Origin: Chitinophagaceae bacterium
Lineage (GTDB): Bacteria; Bacteroidota; Bacteroidia; Chitinophagales; Chitinophagaceae
Length of the DNA: 7,882 bases
Direction: 5' to 3'
Assembly: GCA_026785745.1 (NCBI GenBank)
Contig: JAJAZO010000170.1
Location: forward strand, 1 to 7,882
Every line of letters begins with the position of its first letter. Positions within the stretch are counted from its first letter, which is position 1. The notes under the pieces were generated by a model. That model was not told the origin of the DNA and did no database searches. It saw only the letters and a list, made by a program, of their open reading frames with translations. Both the position numbers and the translations under genes were made by a program. Shown piece after piece: positions 1 through 7,592 of this stretch.

Positions 1-1
1 A

Positions 2-1159
2 TTTTCAGATATAGCGGATAAGCATGTAAAAAGTGAAAAAGGCGTGCTATTTCTATTATGGGCTTTGATACCCGTTACTTTTATTGATTGTGGTTTTAGG
101 ATCGTTGGTGCGGGTTCCATTACCCGTTCGCTTGCCGAAAAGAATAAAATGGTCAAAGAGCGGTTTGCTTTTATGCTTAACAATACTGCAAGTCCGGTAG
201 TAGAACTTATTCCTATAGCCACAACTTATGTAGGATTTAATATTGCGAATATCAGTATCGGTTTAAAAGCAGCCGGAAACCCGGAGGACACCTCAGCTTA
301 TGCTATCTGGCTTAAAGCCATTCCTTTAGAGTTTTTCAGCATCGTAATAATCATTATTACTTTTTTATCCATCTTCTATCAATTGAAAAAACCGGTAAAT
401 GCCCCGGCAAAACAAGCTGCTGAAAAAGAGATGAAAGGAATGAAGATGAACATAGAAGAGGATAAACTATCAATAAAGCCAAGGGTGATTAATCTTATTG
501 TTCCATTGTTAAGCGTAATCTCTCTTAGTATTTTTTTCTTTTGGTTTTTTGGGAAAGATAAACCGGGCAACCATACTTTTATTGAAGCCATGTCAAACTC
601 AGACCCAAACAGAGCCATGCTTGTAGCATTGTTTATCACTATAATTATATCTGTTGTCTTTTACTTTTTCCAAAAGTTTAATCTAAAAGAAATGACCTCA
701 GATATTATATCCGGTGGAAATGAAATAATGACCACTTTAGTAATTCTCACTTTAGCGTGGCCTTTGGCATCTGTTTCACAAGCATTGGGTTTGAATGAAT
801 TCACACAGCAAAACTTAGGCACTTCTATGCCTGCATGGAGTGTAGCCGTTTCACTTTTCATACTATCTTCTGCCGTAACTTACTTTATTGGTTCGGGTTG
901 GGGAGCAGCTTCTTTACTCATGCCTGGTGCAATTTCCCTTGCAGTAGTATCCGGAGCCAGTATTCCCCTTTGTGTAGCCGCAATAATTACCGGAGGCACA
1001 TTCGGAGATGTTACTTCACCGGTTGCAGGAATGACGAATATGTCATCAAATATTGCTCATGCAGATCATGCAAAATATTTAAAATATGCAAGCTCTTATA
1101 ATTTCATTGCAGCAGGTATTGCAGCTATATTATTTTTGATAGTAGGCGTAATTAATTAG
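2..1159 (+). CDS. NhaC-family Na+/H+ antiporter, 5'-truncated by window edge
   Basis: Integral membrane carrier predicted to exchange Na+ for H+ (or a related ion/organic-acid exchange) across the inner membrane. The frame is open from base 2, so the GTG at 44 is an internal valine, not the start; 385 residues are visible and the N-terminal part is missing. Family signs are the early segment with 'LNNTASPVVELIPIATT' (compare the NhaC 'DSTAAPV..L.PIS' block), the 'GSGWGAASLLMP' block near 890-925, and 'GDVTSPVAGMTNMSS' followed by 'HADHAKYLKYA' near 1004-1093 (compare 'GDHCSPISDTTILSS...DH'). Several long hydrophobic stretches alternate with one hydrophilic, Lys/Glu-rich loop near 390-480. The His and Asp of the usual GDHCSPISDT block are Val and Gly here, so substrate or ion specificity may differ from classical NhaC. 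It ends with TAG, and about 130 bases separate it from the next gene. The family call is firm; the exact substrate is not. Confidence 0.85.
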   Translation, partial: FSDIADKHVKSEKGVLFLLWALIPVTFIDCGFRIVGAGSITRSLAEKNKMVKERFAFMLNNTASPVVELIPIATTYVGFNIANISIGLKAAGNPEDTSAYAIWLKAIPLEFFSIVIIIITFLSIFYQLKKPVNAPAKQAAEKEMKGMKMNIEEDKLSIKPRVINLIVPLLSVISLSIFFFWFFGKDKPGNHTFIEAMSNSDPNRAMLVALFITIIISVVFYFFQKFNLKEMTSDIISGGNEIMTTLVILTLAWPLASVSQALGLNEFTQQNLGTSMPAWSVAVSLFILSSAVTYFIGSGWGAASLLMPGAISLAVVSGASIPLCVAAIITGGTFGDVTSPVAGMTNMSSNIAHADHAKYLKYASSYNFIAAGIAAILFLIVGVIN

Positions 1160-1276
1160 AGAAAATGGATAATTATTAACAATCAAACCAAAATAGCAAG
1201 ATGCAAAATAAAAAAATAATTATTCAGGTAATACGGATGAGATTGCATCATGCTGAAACTATATAAAATACAAGAA

Positions 1277-1286
1277 ACAAATTTGT
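1277..1286. promoter_or_regulatory. 10-bp perfect palindrome ACAAATTTGT just before a start codon
   Basis: The sequence ACAAATTTGT equals its own reverse complement and ends four bases before the ATG at 1291. It could be a small operator. Its right half (AAATTTG) also resembles the TAnnTTTG -7 element of Bacteroidetes, with one mismatch, but no -33 TTG lies at the right distance. In AT-rich DNA a palindrome of this length can arise by chance, so the functional call is weak. Confidence 0.2.
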
Positions 1287-1290
1287 AAAT

Positions 1291-1842
1291 ATGAACATTC
1301 ATACAAATAATTTAATCATAAAAACAAATTGGTATGTTCTTACGGGCGGACCGGGTTCGGGTAAAACCACAACAGTTAACCTGCTGAGTGAAAGAGGATA
1401 TAAAACAACTATTGAACATGCCCGTCATTACCTCGATTCGCAGCGAACTTTTGGCAAAACTGTTGAGGAGATCAGAAAACATCAGGCAGAATTTCAATTG
1501 GGTGTACTGGATATGCAAATTGAGCAGGAAAAATTGCTTTCTCCTGATGATGTTGTTTTTCTCGACAGGGCGATCCCTGATGCGCTGGCATATTATCGTT
1601 TCCTTAATCTTCCACAAGATGAAAAACTTTTGGAAGCATTGAGTACAATTTATTACAAGAAAATATTTATTCTGGATTGTCTTCCATTGGTGCAGGATTA
1701 TGCCCGTACAGAAGATGAGATAGCACAAAAAAAGATACATGCGATACTTACTGAGGTTTACGAAAGTTTACCTTTTCCGGTGATTCATGTTCCCATACTT
1801 CCATCGGAAGAACGTGTTGATTTCATTTTAAAAAATCTTTAG
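1291..1842 (+). CDS. P-loop ATPase/kinase-like protein (AAA_28 type)
   Basis: A cytosolic nucleoside-triphosphate-binding protein of 183 residues, close to the usual size of single-domain AAA_28/NadR-kinase-like proteins. The Walker A loop is GGPGSGKTT at residues 19-27 with Lys25. A hydrophobic strand ending in an acidic residue, 'VVFLDRAIPDALAYY' at residues 88-102, fits the Walker B position and the 'DRgipDalaY' signature of this family. Residues 35-48 ('RGYKTTIEHARHYL') match the segment following the P-loop where family members carry an acidic-Ala-Arg motif. The C-terminal part has a strand 'KIFILDCLP' and a helix rich in charged residues, 'TEDEIAQKKIHAI', which could be the lid. The start is the ATG at 1291; the leader is A-rich with no Shine-Dalgarno sequence. 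The gene ends 13 bases before the SRPBCC fragment, so the two were probably co-transcribed. The substrate is unknown; a small-molecule kinase is as likely as an ATPase. Confidence 0.8.
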   Translation: MNIHTNNLIIKTNWYVLTGGPGSGKTTTVNLLSERGYKTTIEHARHYLDSQRTFGKTVEEIRKHQAEFQLGVLDMQIEQEKLLSPDDVVFLDRAIPDALAYYRFLNLPQDEKLLEALSTIYYKKIFILDCLPLVQDYARTEDEIAQKKIHAILTEVYESLPFPVIHVPILPSEERVDFILKNL

Positions 1843-1855
1843 AACAGTTATACAA

Positions 1856-2155
1856 ATGAAAACTTTGTCAAAAAATATTATCATTCATTCCACTGCTGAA
1901 AAGGTTTTTGTTTATATGTGCAACATTGCAAACACCGGAATGCACATGACTAAAAGTTCAAAGCCAATGATGGGAAGTAAATTGGAATTAAAACAACTTT
2001 CTGAAAATGCAACCGGGCTCTATTCAAAGTTCCGGTTGCCTGGAAAAATGATGGGTTTTACAATAGACATTACGGTAGTTGTAGCCAAATGGGTATTGTT
2101 GGCTTTTACAATTCCATGGTTTATTACCTTAATTCTTTACTTGTTTCACATATAG
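1856..2155 (+). pseudogene. Truncated SRPBCC/START-like protein
   Basis: The first ~80 residues match the start of a small Bacteroidetes SRPBCC (polyketide cyclase/START-like) family: 'MKTLSKNIIIHSTAEKVFVYM' with the strand-helix pattern, then 'NTGMHMTKSS', 'MMGSKLELKQLSE', 'GLYSKFRLPGKMMGFTID' and 'VVVAKWV'. These proteins form a helix-grip fold that holds a hydrophobic ligand and usually run to about 150-160 residues. Here the similarity ends at the 'KWV' near 2092. The remaining ~20 residues are unrelated and hydrophobic ('LLAFTIPWFITLILYLFHI') and stop at TAG 2153-2155. I could not find the missing C-terminal half in any of the three forward frames up to 2411, so a deletion or replacement explains it better than a simple frameshift. 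Whether the 99-residue product is made is unknown; half a helix-grip domain is unlikely to fold. It lies 13 bases behind the P-loop protein gene. Confidence 0.65.
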
Positions 2156-2290
2156 CATATAAATATAAAATTAGGTTTATGCCAACATCTCAAGAATCCA
2201 TTACTACCTCAACTTACCGGTTAAACGGAATGGATTTAAAAATTTATACTATTACAAAGGGCTTAATTTCAATAAATAATAACTTTTTAG

Positions 2291-2306
2291 AAAAAAAATA
2301 TTTTTT
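2291..2306. repeat. A8-TA-T6 element, copy 1
   Basis: Eight A, then TA, then six T; the inner 14 bases are a perfect palindrome. An identical 16-base copy lies at 4132-4147. This copy is about 105 bases before the GTG of the Na+/Pi carrier. Such a tract would be intrinsically bent and may bind nucleoid proteins or aid promoter opening, but it is low-complexity and could recur by chance in this AT-rich DNA. Confidence 0.4.
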
Positions 2307-2358
2307 AAACTTTACTATTATGCAGGGTCTTAACAAAATGATAATGCCTGCATGTACA

Positions 2359-2381
2359 ACAACTTTTTTTTTATAAGTTGT
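2359..2381. repeat. 7-bp inverted repeat around a T-rich loop
   Basis: Arms ACAACTT (2359-2365) and AAGTTGT (2375-2381) are exact complements around a nine-base, almost all-T loop, about 30 bases upstream of the GTG start at 2412. It is too weak and lacks a downstream T-run for an intrinsic terminator. An operator or a leader hairpin for the carrier gene is possible. Confidence 0.3.
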
Positions 2382-2411
2382 GTGGATGTATCGAAATCTT
2401 AAATAAAAAAA

Positions 2412-4103
2412 GTGACTATATCATATTTTTGGCAATTGTTGGCAGGACTTGGAATGTTTCTATACGGAATGTTTCATTTGGAAGATGCCATGAAACAACT
2501 CGATGGCAGAGGGTTTAAGTTATTCCTTAAAAAACATACTAAGAAGAAATTTAGTGCAATTTTTAGCGGAACTATTGTTACCGGTATTTTACAAAGCAGT
2601 TCAATAGTTAACCTGATGGTATTGTCTTTTGTGGGAGCAGGAATGCTATCCATGCGCAATGCACTTGGGGTTGCACTGGGAGCAAATATCGGTGGAACAT
2701 TTAATAGTTGGCTGGTAGCCTTGTTGGGATTTAAAGTGGACATTGGAAAATTTACCTTACCAATTATCGGTATTGCAGGAATAGGATTAATTGTCTTTAA
2801 AAATAAAAAAAGACTTTACCAGGTTTCTAAATTTTGTATGGGTTTCGGGCTTTTATTTTTAGGTCTGGATTTTATGAAAGAGAGCATGGAGTCCACCATA
2901 AAGCAATTCGATTTTACTCCTTATCTGAATTATAACCTCCTTGTTTTTGTATTAATAGGCTTTGTAATTACTGCCCTAATACAAACAAGTGCAGCAACAG
3001 TTGTTATTGTCCTGAGAGCACTTTATGCAAAAATTATTCCCATCGAAACCGCTGTGGCTGTTGTGCTGGGTGCCGAACTGGGTACAACCATAAAAATACT
3101 ATTAGGTTCAATTGGAGGAATTGCAGCAAAAAAAAGGGTAGCAGTCGGCAATATCATTTTTAATTTGGTCAGCTCTTTATTTGGTTTTGTTTTATTAGTG
3201 CCTATTGTAAATTTTTTAAGAGATTTCATAGGAATACATGACCCCATTATCATCCTGGTTGCTTTTCAAACCCTGATTAATCTTACGGGAGCTATTTTAT
3301 TTTATTATCTCCTTAATTACTTAGCTGATTTTCTTGAAAAGCGTTTTGCGGATGATGAAAAAATAGCTACCTTTTTTCTTCAAAATACAAGCCCTGAAAT
3401 TTCAGCTACCGCAATAGAAATGATGGAGAAGGAAGTTGGATTGTTTATCTACCGGGTAATTCAATTGAATATGGAAGTATTCCAGCTTAAAACGGAAGAC
3501 AATAGCGAAAATGATTTTAAAAAATATACTAAAAAAAAGAATCTTTTTCCCGGTACCCTGGAGTATAACCAAAAGTATAATCTGATAAAACAAGCCGAAG
3601 GAGAAATTTTATCCTTCTATTCAAAAATGGGTGAGCAGGAAATGAATAAGGAAAACAGTATTCGCTTAAATCAATTGATGGCAGCCGTTAGAAGTGCAAT
3701 GTATGCTGCTAAAGGAATGAAAGATATAAATCATGACAGAATAGAGTTTAGTAATTCTGCTAATGACCTGAAGTATGAAATCTACAAAGTATCTCGCTCA
3801 AAACTGGGTGATTTTTATAAAGATTTGAATCAAGTATTTCTTTCTGATAATACATCTTTATGTTTCGAAAAACTTGAAAAACTATTAGCCGGGATTAATG
3901 CTGATTTCCAGGAGAGAATGAATAGTTCTTATCGAAATGCCGGAAAAGAAATATTGAACGAGGTTGAGATATCTACCTTATTTAATGTGAATCGGGAATT
4001 GTATTCTTCCAGCAAAGCAATTATTTTTTCATTGAAGGATTATCTACTGGACACAGCAAGTGCTGAAAAATTCGAAAATATTCCCAATTCTATTTTAAAA
4101 TAA
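2412..4103 (+). CDS. Na+/phosphate cotransporter with C-terminal PhoU-like domain
   Basis: Inner-membrane carrier of the Na/Pi-cotransporter (NptA/PNaS, PF02690) family, predicted to import phosphate with Na+. The 563 residues contain the two inverted-repeat halves of the family: the first with 'GILQSSSIVNLMVLSFVGAGML' cut around Gln61-Ser64 and 'GANIGGT' at 90-96, the second with 'QTSAAT' at 191-196 and 'GAELGTT' at 220-226. Hydrophobic segments run from residue 5 to about 310. Residues ~320-563 are soluble, charged and helical, as in the PhoU-like tail of the long bacterial members, which is thought to be regulatory. The GTG at 2412 is the only sensible start: a stop lies in frame at 2400-2402, and the next Met is residue 15, inside the first membrane segment. 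There is no Shine-Dalgarno sequence; the leader is A-rich. The second repeat has Thr/Ala where the classical motif has Ser-Ser. The family is certain; the transported anion is inferred. Confidence 0.9.
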   Translation: MTISYFWQLLAGLGMFLYGMFHLEDAMKQLDGRGFKLFLKKHTKKKFSAIFSGTIVTGILQSSSIVNLMVLSFVGAGMLSMRNALGVALGANIGGTFNSWLVALLGFKVDIGKFTLPIIGIAGIGLIVFKNKKRLYQVSKFCMGFGLLFLGLDFMKESMESTIKQFDFTPYLNYNLLVFVLIGFVITALIQTSAATVVIVLRALYAKIIPIETAVAVVLGAELGTTIKILLGSIGGIAAKKRVAVGNIIFNLVSSLFGFVLLVPIVNFLRDFIGIHDPIIILVAFQTLINLTGAILFYYLLNYLADFLEKRFADDEKIATFFLQNTSPEISATAIEMMEKEVGLFIYRVIQLNMEVFQLKTEDNSENDFKKYTKKKNLFPGTLEYNQKYNLIKQAEGEILSFYSKMGEQEMNKENSIRLNQLMAAVRSAMYAAKGMKDINHDRIEFSNSANDLKYEIYKVSRSKLGDFYKDLNQVFLSDNTSLCFEKLEKLLAGINADFQERMNSSYRNAGKEILNEVEISTLFNVNRELYSSSKAIIFSLKDYLLDTASAEKFENIPNSILK

Positions 4104-4131
4104 ATTCCACTAACTGTTTTAGTATTATTCT

Positions 4132-4147
4132 AAAAAAAATATTTTTT
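4132..4147. repeat. A8-TA-T6 element, copy 2
   Basis: This is the same 16 bases as at 2291-2306. It follows a 5-bp inverted repeat (ACTAA 4109-4113, TTAGT 4119-4123) just after the phosphate carrier stop, and ends three bases before the ATG of the possible 29-residue ORF. The A/T palindrome could act as a weak bidirectional terminator or as a bent promoter element; neither is shown. Confidence 0.4.
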
Positions 4148-4150
4148 CAA

Positions 4151-4240
4151 ATGTCCGAAAATAATTTTAACATACATGGTATAAGCGGTGAGCAGATGTT
4201 TGTTGGTGATGCACACGATATAGCTGTAGCCCTTAACTGA
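4151..4240 (+). CDS. Possible 29-residue ORF upstream of UspA
   Basis: An ATG frame of 29 codons ends at TGA 4238-4240, 29 bases before the UspA start. Its product begins 'MSENNFNIHGISGEQ', continues 'MFVGDAHDIAVALN', and is unlike translated AT-rich spacer: it is acidic, with regularly spaced Gly and a mixed residue composition. I do not recognise a family. The pattern 'N-I-x-G-I-x-G...V-G-D' faintly recalls short parallel-beta N-terminal tags of larger bacterial proteins, but this is an impression only. It could be a small protein, a leader peptide for UspA, or the remnant of a longer gene. The frame also stays open upstream of the ATG through the A/T palindrome. Confidence 0.3.
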   Translation: MSENNFNIHGISGEQMFVGDAHDIAVALN

Positions 4241-4269
4241 AATCTTTTTATAACTAAAAAATAAAAAAC

Positions 4270-5136
4270 ATGAAAACAGAAAAAAACATCCTCGTACTTA
4301 CCGACTTTTCACAAAATGCCAGATCAGCAGAAGAGTATGCTTTACAACTGGCCATAAAAGTTCATGGAAATTTGATATTGTATAACGCTTACCCTACGCC
4401 AGCTCACATGCGAATTAGTGGTAATGTTGTTTGGCCTCATGATACTCCTATATCTTTAGAATTGCAAAGTATCAGTAATCTTGAAGCACGGGCAGGCGAA
4501 CTCAGAAATGAGCTTAATTTAATCAAATCCGATAGCTACAAACCAACTATCAGTCATTTGGGCGATGCAGGAACCTTAGCACACAAATTGAACGATGTCG
4601 CCAGTAAAAATAATATCTGGCTGGTTATTATGGGAACAAAAGGGGAAGGATTTGCTAACACCCTGATATTTGGAAGTAATGTGTTTAAAGTATTAAAAAA
4701 TATTAATCATCCTGTGTTAATCATTCCTCAAAACGCCGACTTAAAAGAATTACGCAAAATTGCCTATGCAACAGACTTGAGAAGTCCTGACTTACTTATT
4801 ATTGAATGGTTAAATGAACTCTCTGAAATGCTACAGGCTGAATTATTAGTTACACATATTTCATCCGATACACTTTCTAACCAGGAAAATGACCTTTCTG
4901 AAAAATTAACAGAGGGGATACATCAGGATAAGATTTCAAAAATACACATTAGATCATTTCAGGGACAAAATATAAAGGATTCTCTTCATGAAATTACAGA
5001 ACAAATGAATATAGATATACTGGCAATGATGCATAGAAAATACGGATTTTTTGATGGCTTGTTTCATGCCAGCACCTCCCACAAAATGGTTAAACATACT
5101 AAAATACCTATATTGATTTTTCCGGATGCTGAATAA
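4270..5136 (+). CDS. Universal stress protein, tandem UspA domains
   Basis: A cytosolic protein of 288 residues, the usual length for two fused UspA domains. Domain 1 (about 4-153) opens with 'ILVLTDFS' (Asp12 at the nucleotide-contact position) and carries the ATP-binding pattern G-x2-G-x9-G-S as Gly122, Gly125, Gly135-Ser136 ('GTKGEGFANTLIFGS'), ending in 'HPVLIIP'. Domain 2 (about 163-286) opens with 'KIAYATDL' (Asp169) and ends with 'MHRKYGFFDGLFHASTSHKMVKHTKIPILIFP'-type strands (residues 254-285), where the glycine loop is replaced by the His-rich version common in Bacteroidetes tandem Usps. Domain 1 probably binds ATP and domain 2 probably does not. The ATG at 4270 follows an A-rich leader. 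UspA genes often sit beside fermentative or low-energy genes, which fits the acetate kinase/phosphoketolase pair downstream, though 172 bases separate it from that pair, so it may have its own promoter. Its molecular role is unknown. Confidence 0.9.
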   Translation: MKTEKNILVLTDFSQNARSAEEYALQLAIKVHGNLILYNAYPTPAHMRISGNVVWPHDTPISLELQSISNLEARAGELRNELNLIKSDSYKPTISHLGDAGTLAHKLNDVASKNNIWLVIMGTKGEGFANTLIFGSNVFKVLKNINHPVLIIPQNADLKELRKIAYATDLRSPDLLIIEWLNELSEMLQAELLVTHISSDTLSNQENDLSEKLTEGIHQDKISKIHIRSFQGQNIKDSLHEITEQMNIDILAMMHRKYGFFDGLFHASTSHKMVKHTKIPILIFPDAE

Positions 5137-5166
5137 TAATAATGTAAAAGTGGTGGTTATCACCCA

Positions 5167-5183
5167 TTAAAATACTGTTTTAA
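5167..5183. repeat. Inverted repeat TTAAAA-N5-TTTTAA
   Basis: Exact 6-bp arms (5167-5172 and 5178-5183) around TACTG, in the 172-base gap between UspA and acetate kinase. A short GGTG-N5-CACC hairpin (5152-5164) lies just before it. Together they could end the UspA transcript or form an operator for the acetate kinase operon. Neither has the strength of a standard terminator. The rest of the gap, to 5308, shows no gene and no clear promoter consensus. Confidence 0.25.
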
Positions 5184-5308
5184 CTGGCAAATCTTATTTG
5201 ATGCTACAGCAAAACCGTGTATGGAGTTATAAAAGAATTTTGAATCAGATAAAGCTATTTATGGCTTTTTATGTGATAGTAAAAAAGGTTTCTACTGAAA
5301 AATAATTT

Positions 5309-6499
5309 ATGAAACTAAAAACCAATAAGATACTAACCATCAACAGCGGTTCATCAAGTATCAAATTTGCTTTATTTGATGCAGCTGCAAATTTAAAAAA
5401 GGAACTGTATGGAAAGATTGAACGTATTGGCTTTAGCGATGCTGTATTAACTTATCAGGATTTAGTTACTGATAAAACCGGTAAACACATTATTGGCAAT
5501 ACATCTGCTGTAAAGTTTTTGATTGATTGGCTAAAAGAGTATATTGATATAGCTTCAATATCCGCAATAGGACACCGGGTGGTTCATGGCATGAAGCATA
5601 TTGAACCTGAACTGGTATCACTGGAATTATTGGATGAATTGAACCGAATCAGTGTTTACGACCCTGACCATCTTCCGCAGGAAATTGAAATGATTGAACT
5701 ATTTCGTAAGCTTTATCCGGACACACTTCAATTAGCTTGTTTCGATACTTTCTTTCATGCGGCTATGCCCCGCATAGCAAAGCTTCTGCCTATACCCCGC
5801 CGCTATGATGCGATGGGTATTCAACGGTACGGATTTCACGGACTTTCCTATGCTTATCTTATGGAAGAACTTACCCATCTTGCCGGACATGAAACAGCAA
5901 AGGGGAAAATTATATTGGCACATTTAGGAAATGGTGCAAGCCTTGCAGCGGTAAAAGATGGTAAAAGTATTGACACCAGTATGGGCTTTACACCAACTTC
6001 CGGTTTAGTGATGGGAACACGAACAGGTGACCTTGAACCAGGTGTAGCATGGTTTCTGATGCAATCGGAAAAATTGAACCCTGAACAGTTCAGCAATCTT
6101 ATCAATCACCAATCAGGATTGCTTGGTATTTCAGAAACAAGTTCTGATATGCAGGACTTACTGGTACATCAACATAAAGATAACCGTGCTGCGGAAGCGG
6201 TTGAACTATTTTGTTATCAAACAAAAAAATGGATCGGTTCATTTGCTACTGTATTGGAAGGGCTGGATACATTGGTGTTTGCTGGTGGAATAGGTGAGAA
6301 TGCACCCGAAGTTCGTTCACGGATATGCAATGGATTACAATTTCTCGGCATTGAATTGGATGAAAAAAGAAATACAGAAAATAACAGTATTATTTCTACA
6401 GATAAAAGCCGTGTAACTGTCCGTGTTATTGAAACAAACGAAGAACTGATGGTAGCAAAATTGGTTCACAAAATTTTAAATAGTACAGGTAAAAAATAA
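5309..6499 (+). CDS. ackA: Acetate kinase (phosphoketolase-linked type)
   Basis: Cytosolic enzyme converting acetyl-phosphate and ADP to acetate and ATP. At 396 residues it is family-sized. The first signature '[10 protein letters not shown]' (11-20, Asn12) is followed by 'GHRVVHG' (88-94, Arg90), 'FDTFFH' (145-150, catalytic Asp146), 'YGFHGLSY' (174-181, His177), the phosphate/adenosine loops 'AHLGNGAS' (204-211) and 'GTRTGD' (236-241, Arg238), '[13 protein letters not shown]' (324-336), and the metal-site Glu in 'TNEEL' (Glu378). The block '[16 protein letters not shown]' (117-132) replaces the 'aPLHNPanl' block of E. coli-type AckA. This variant, together with '[19 protein letters not shown]', is what I associate with acetate kinases encoded next to phosphoketolase. 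The ATG at 5309 is the first start after an in-frame TAA at 5303. Only four bases separate its stop from the phosphoketolase ATG, so the two are one operon. All catalytic residues I can check are present. Confidence 0.95.
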   Translation: MKLKTNKILTINSGSSSIKFALFDAAANLKKELYGKIERIGFSDAVLTYQDLVTDKTGKHIIGNTSAVKFLIDWLKEYIDIASISAIGHRVVHGMKHIEPELVSLELLDELNRISVYDPDHLPQEIEMIELFRKLYPDTLQLACFDTFFHAAMPRIAKLLPIPRRYDAMGIQRYGFHGLSYAYLMEELTHLAGHETAKGKIILAHLGNGASLAAVKDGKSIDTSMGFTPTSGLVMGTRTGDLEPGVAWFLMQSEKLNPEQFSNLINHQSGLLGISETSSDMQDLLVHQHKDNRAAEAVELFCYQTKKWIGSFATVLEGLDTLVFAGGIGENAPEVRSRICNGLQFLGIELDEKRNTENNSIISTDKSRVTVRVIETNEELMVAKLVHKILNSTGKK

Positions 6500-6503
6500 T
6501 TTT

Positions 6504-7580
6504 ATGGAAACAAAAAATGTACAGGAAACCGATAAAATATTACCGCCGGAATTGCTGAATAAAATGAATGCGTACTGGCAGGCAACAAATTATTTATCTG
6601 TAGGTCAAATTTATTTGTATGATAATCCGTTGCTAAAAGAGCCACTGACACTGGAACATATCAAACCCCGTCTCTTAGGTCATTGGGGCACCACACCGGG
6701 CCTTAATTTTATTTATGTACACCTTAATCGAATTATTAAACAATACGATTTAAACATGAATTATGTAACCGGGCCGGGGCATGGCGGGCCGGGGTTGGTA
6801 GCCAATACTTATTTAGAAGGATCTTATACCGAGTTATATCCGAATATTACACAAGACGAACAGGGTATTAAAAAATTATTCAAACAATTTTCATTTCCTG
6901 GAGGTATCCCCAGCCATGTTGCGCCTGAAACACCTGGCTCCATTAACGAAGGAGGGGAATTGGGATACTCATTGGTGCATGCTTTTGGTGCTGTGTTTGA
7001 TAACCCTGATTTAATTGCTGCCTGTGTTGTAGGTGATGGCGAAGCAGAAACTGGCGCATTGGCTGCAAGCTGGCATTCCAATAAATTTTTGAATCCGGTA
7101 CATGATGGCGCTGTACTTCCTATCCTGCATCTTAATGGTTATAAGATTGCCAACCCCACTATTTTTGCAAGAATACCTGAAGAAGAATTAATACAACTTT
7201 TTAATGGTTATGGTTACAAAGTTTATTGGGTGGAAGGCGATGAGCCAAATGATGTGCATCAGCAATTGGCATCAGCATTGGATACAATTTTAATTGAAAT
7301 AAAAGCAATTCAAACAGAAGCAAGAACAAACGGTTTTACCAAAAGGCCAATATGGCCAATGATTGTTTTTAAAACTCCGAAAGGATGGACATGCCCCAAA
7401 ATAGTTGATGGATTACCCGTAGAAGGAACATGGCGTTCGCACCAGGTACCGTTGGCAGAACTTGCTACCAAACCTGAACATATAAAAATATTAGAGGCAT
7501 GGATGAAATCCTATCAACCCGAAAAATTATTTGATGAAAAAGGGAAATTAAAAAGGGAATTAGCTGAATTAGCACCCTAA
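6504..7580 (+). CDS. xfp: Phosphoketolase, N-terminal thiamine-diphosphate domain, ended by in-frame TAA
   Basis: First part of xylulose-5-phosphate/fructose-6-phosphate phosphoketolase, which uses thiamine diphosphate and inorganic phosphate to make acetyl-phosphate plus glyceraldehyde-3-P or erythrose-4-P. The 358 residues cover the whole XFP_N domain: 'GHWGTTPG' (His60), 'TGPGHGGPG' (89-97, His93), '[10 protein letters not shown]' (137-146, His138), 'EGGELGYSL' (149-157), the cofactor motif 'GDGEAETG' (177-184), '[10 protein letters not shown]' (210-219), and 'TWRSHQVPL' (309-317, His313). Asn148 stands where I remember His in many homologues ('SIHEGGELGY'). Family members are about 790-800 residues in one chain. 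Here a TAA at 7578-7580 falls after 'ELAELAP', at the junction to the central domain, and the same frame then continues with 'GIKRMGAN'. Homologues read about 'LAPKGERRMGAN', so one A-to-T change from AAA would create this stop. It sits four bases after acetate kinase, which consumes its acetyl-phosphate. Identity is certain; whether the chain really ends here is open. Confidence 0.9.
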   Translation: METKNVQETDKILPPELLNKMNAYWQATNYLSVGQIYLYDNPLLKEPLTLEHIKPRLLGHWGTTPGLNFIYVHLNRIIKQYDLNMNYVTGPGHGGPGLVANTYLEGSYTELYPNITQDEQGIKKLFKQFSFPGGIPSHVAPETPGSINEGGELGYSLVHAFGAVFDNPDLIAACVVGDGEAETGALAASWHSNKFLNPVHDGAVLPILHLNGYKIANPTIFARIPEEELIQLFNGYGYKVYWVEGDEPNDVHQQLASALDTILIEIKAIQTEARTNGFTKRPIWPMIVFKTPKGWTCPKIVDGLPVEGTWRSHQVPLAELATKPEHIKILEAWMKSYQPEKLFDEKGKLKRELAELAP

Positions 7581-7583
7581 GGA
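7579..7583 (+). promoter_or_regulatory. Possible ribosome binding site AAGGA for the second phosphoketolase part
   Basis: AAGGA overlaps the TAA and ends nine bases before the ATG at 7593, a workable Shine-Dalgarno spacing. No other gene in this window has such a site, and the phylum rarely relies on one. The overlap with the stop would allow terminating ribosomes to restart. The bases are also simply those expected from the codons of the conserved 'KG' in an uninterrupted gene, so chance is a fair alternative. Confidence 0.3.
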
Positions 7584-7592
7584 ATAAAGCGA

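Larger units (their letters stand above)
2156..2411. other. AT-rich stretch without a convincing gene
   Basis: This stretch separates the SRPBCC fragment from the phosphate carrier. A + frame stays open through it, with an ATG at 2179 and a stop at 2374-2376, but its product is rich in Asn/Ile/Lys/Phe, shows no family motif, and resembles translated AT-rich noncoding DNA. The stretch holds an A8-TA-T6 palindrome and an inverted repeat (listed separately) and presumably the promoter of the carrier gene. I found no convincing Bacteroidetes TAnnTTTG/TTG promoter pair. It may also contain scrambled remains of whatever replaced the SRPBCC C-terminus. Confidence 0.5.

Noticed and set aside
1201..1266. 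21-codon ATG frame in the gap between the NhaC-like gene and the P-loop protein gene
   Set aside because: It is very short, Ile/Lys-rich as expected from A/T-rich DNA, and matches no family I recognise. It could be a leader peptide, but nothing positive supports it.
2089..2376. 95-residue + frame overlapping the SRPBCC fragment, considered as its frameshifted C-terminal half
   Set aside because: Its product shows none of the conserved C-terminal SRPBCC features (WYRMH-like strand, C-terminal helix) and has the composition of translated AT-rich spacer.
4109..4147. Intrinsic terminator after the phosphate carrier
   Set aside because: The only stems are a 5-bp AT-rich repeat and the A/T palindrome; there is no GC-rich stem followed by a T-run, so I list the repeat but do not call a terminator.
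7578..7580. Reassignment of TAA as a sense codon in this organism
   Set aside because: The phosphate-carrier, UspA and acetate kinase genes all end with TAA at positions fitting their family lengths, so TAA is a normal stop here.
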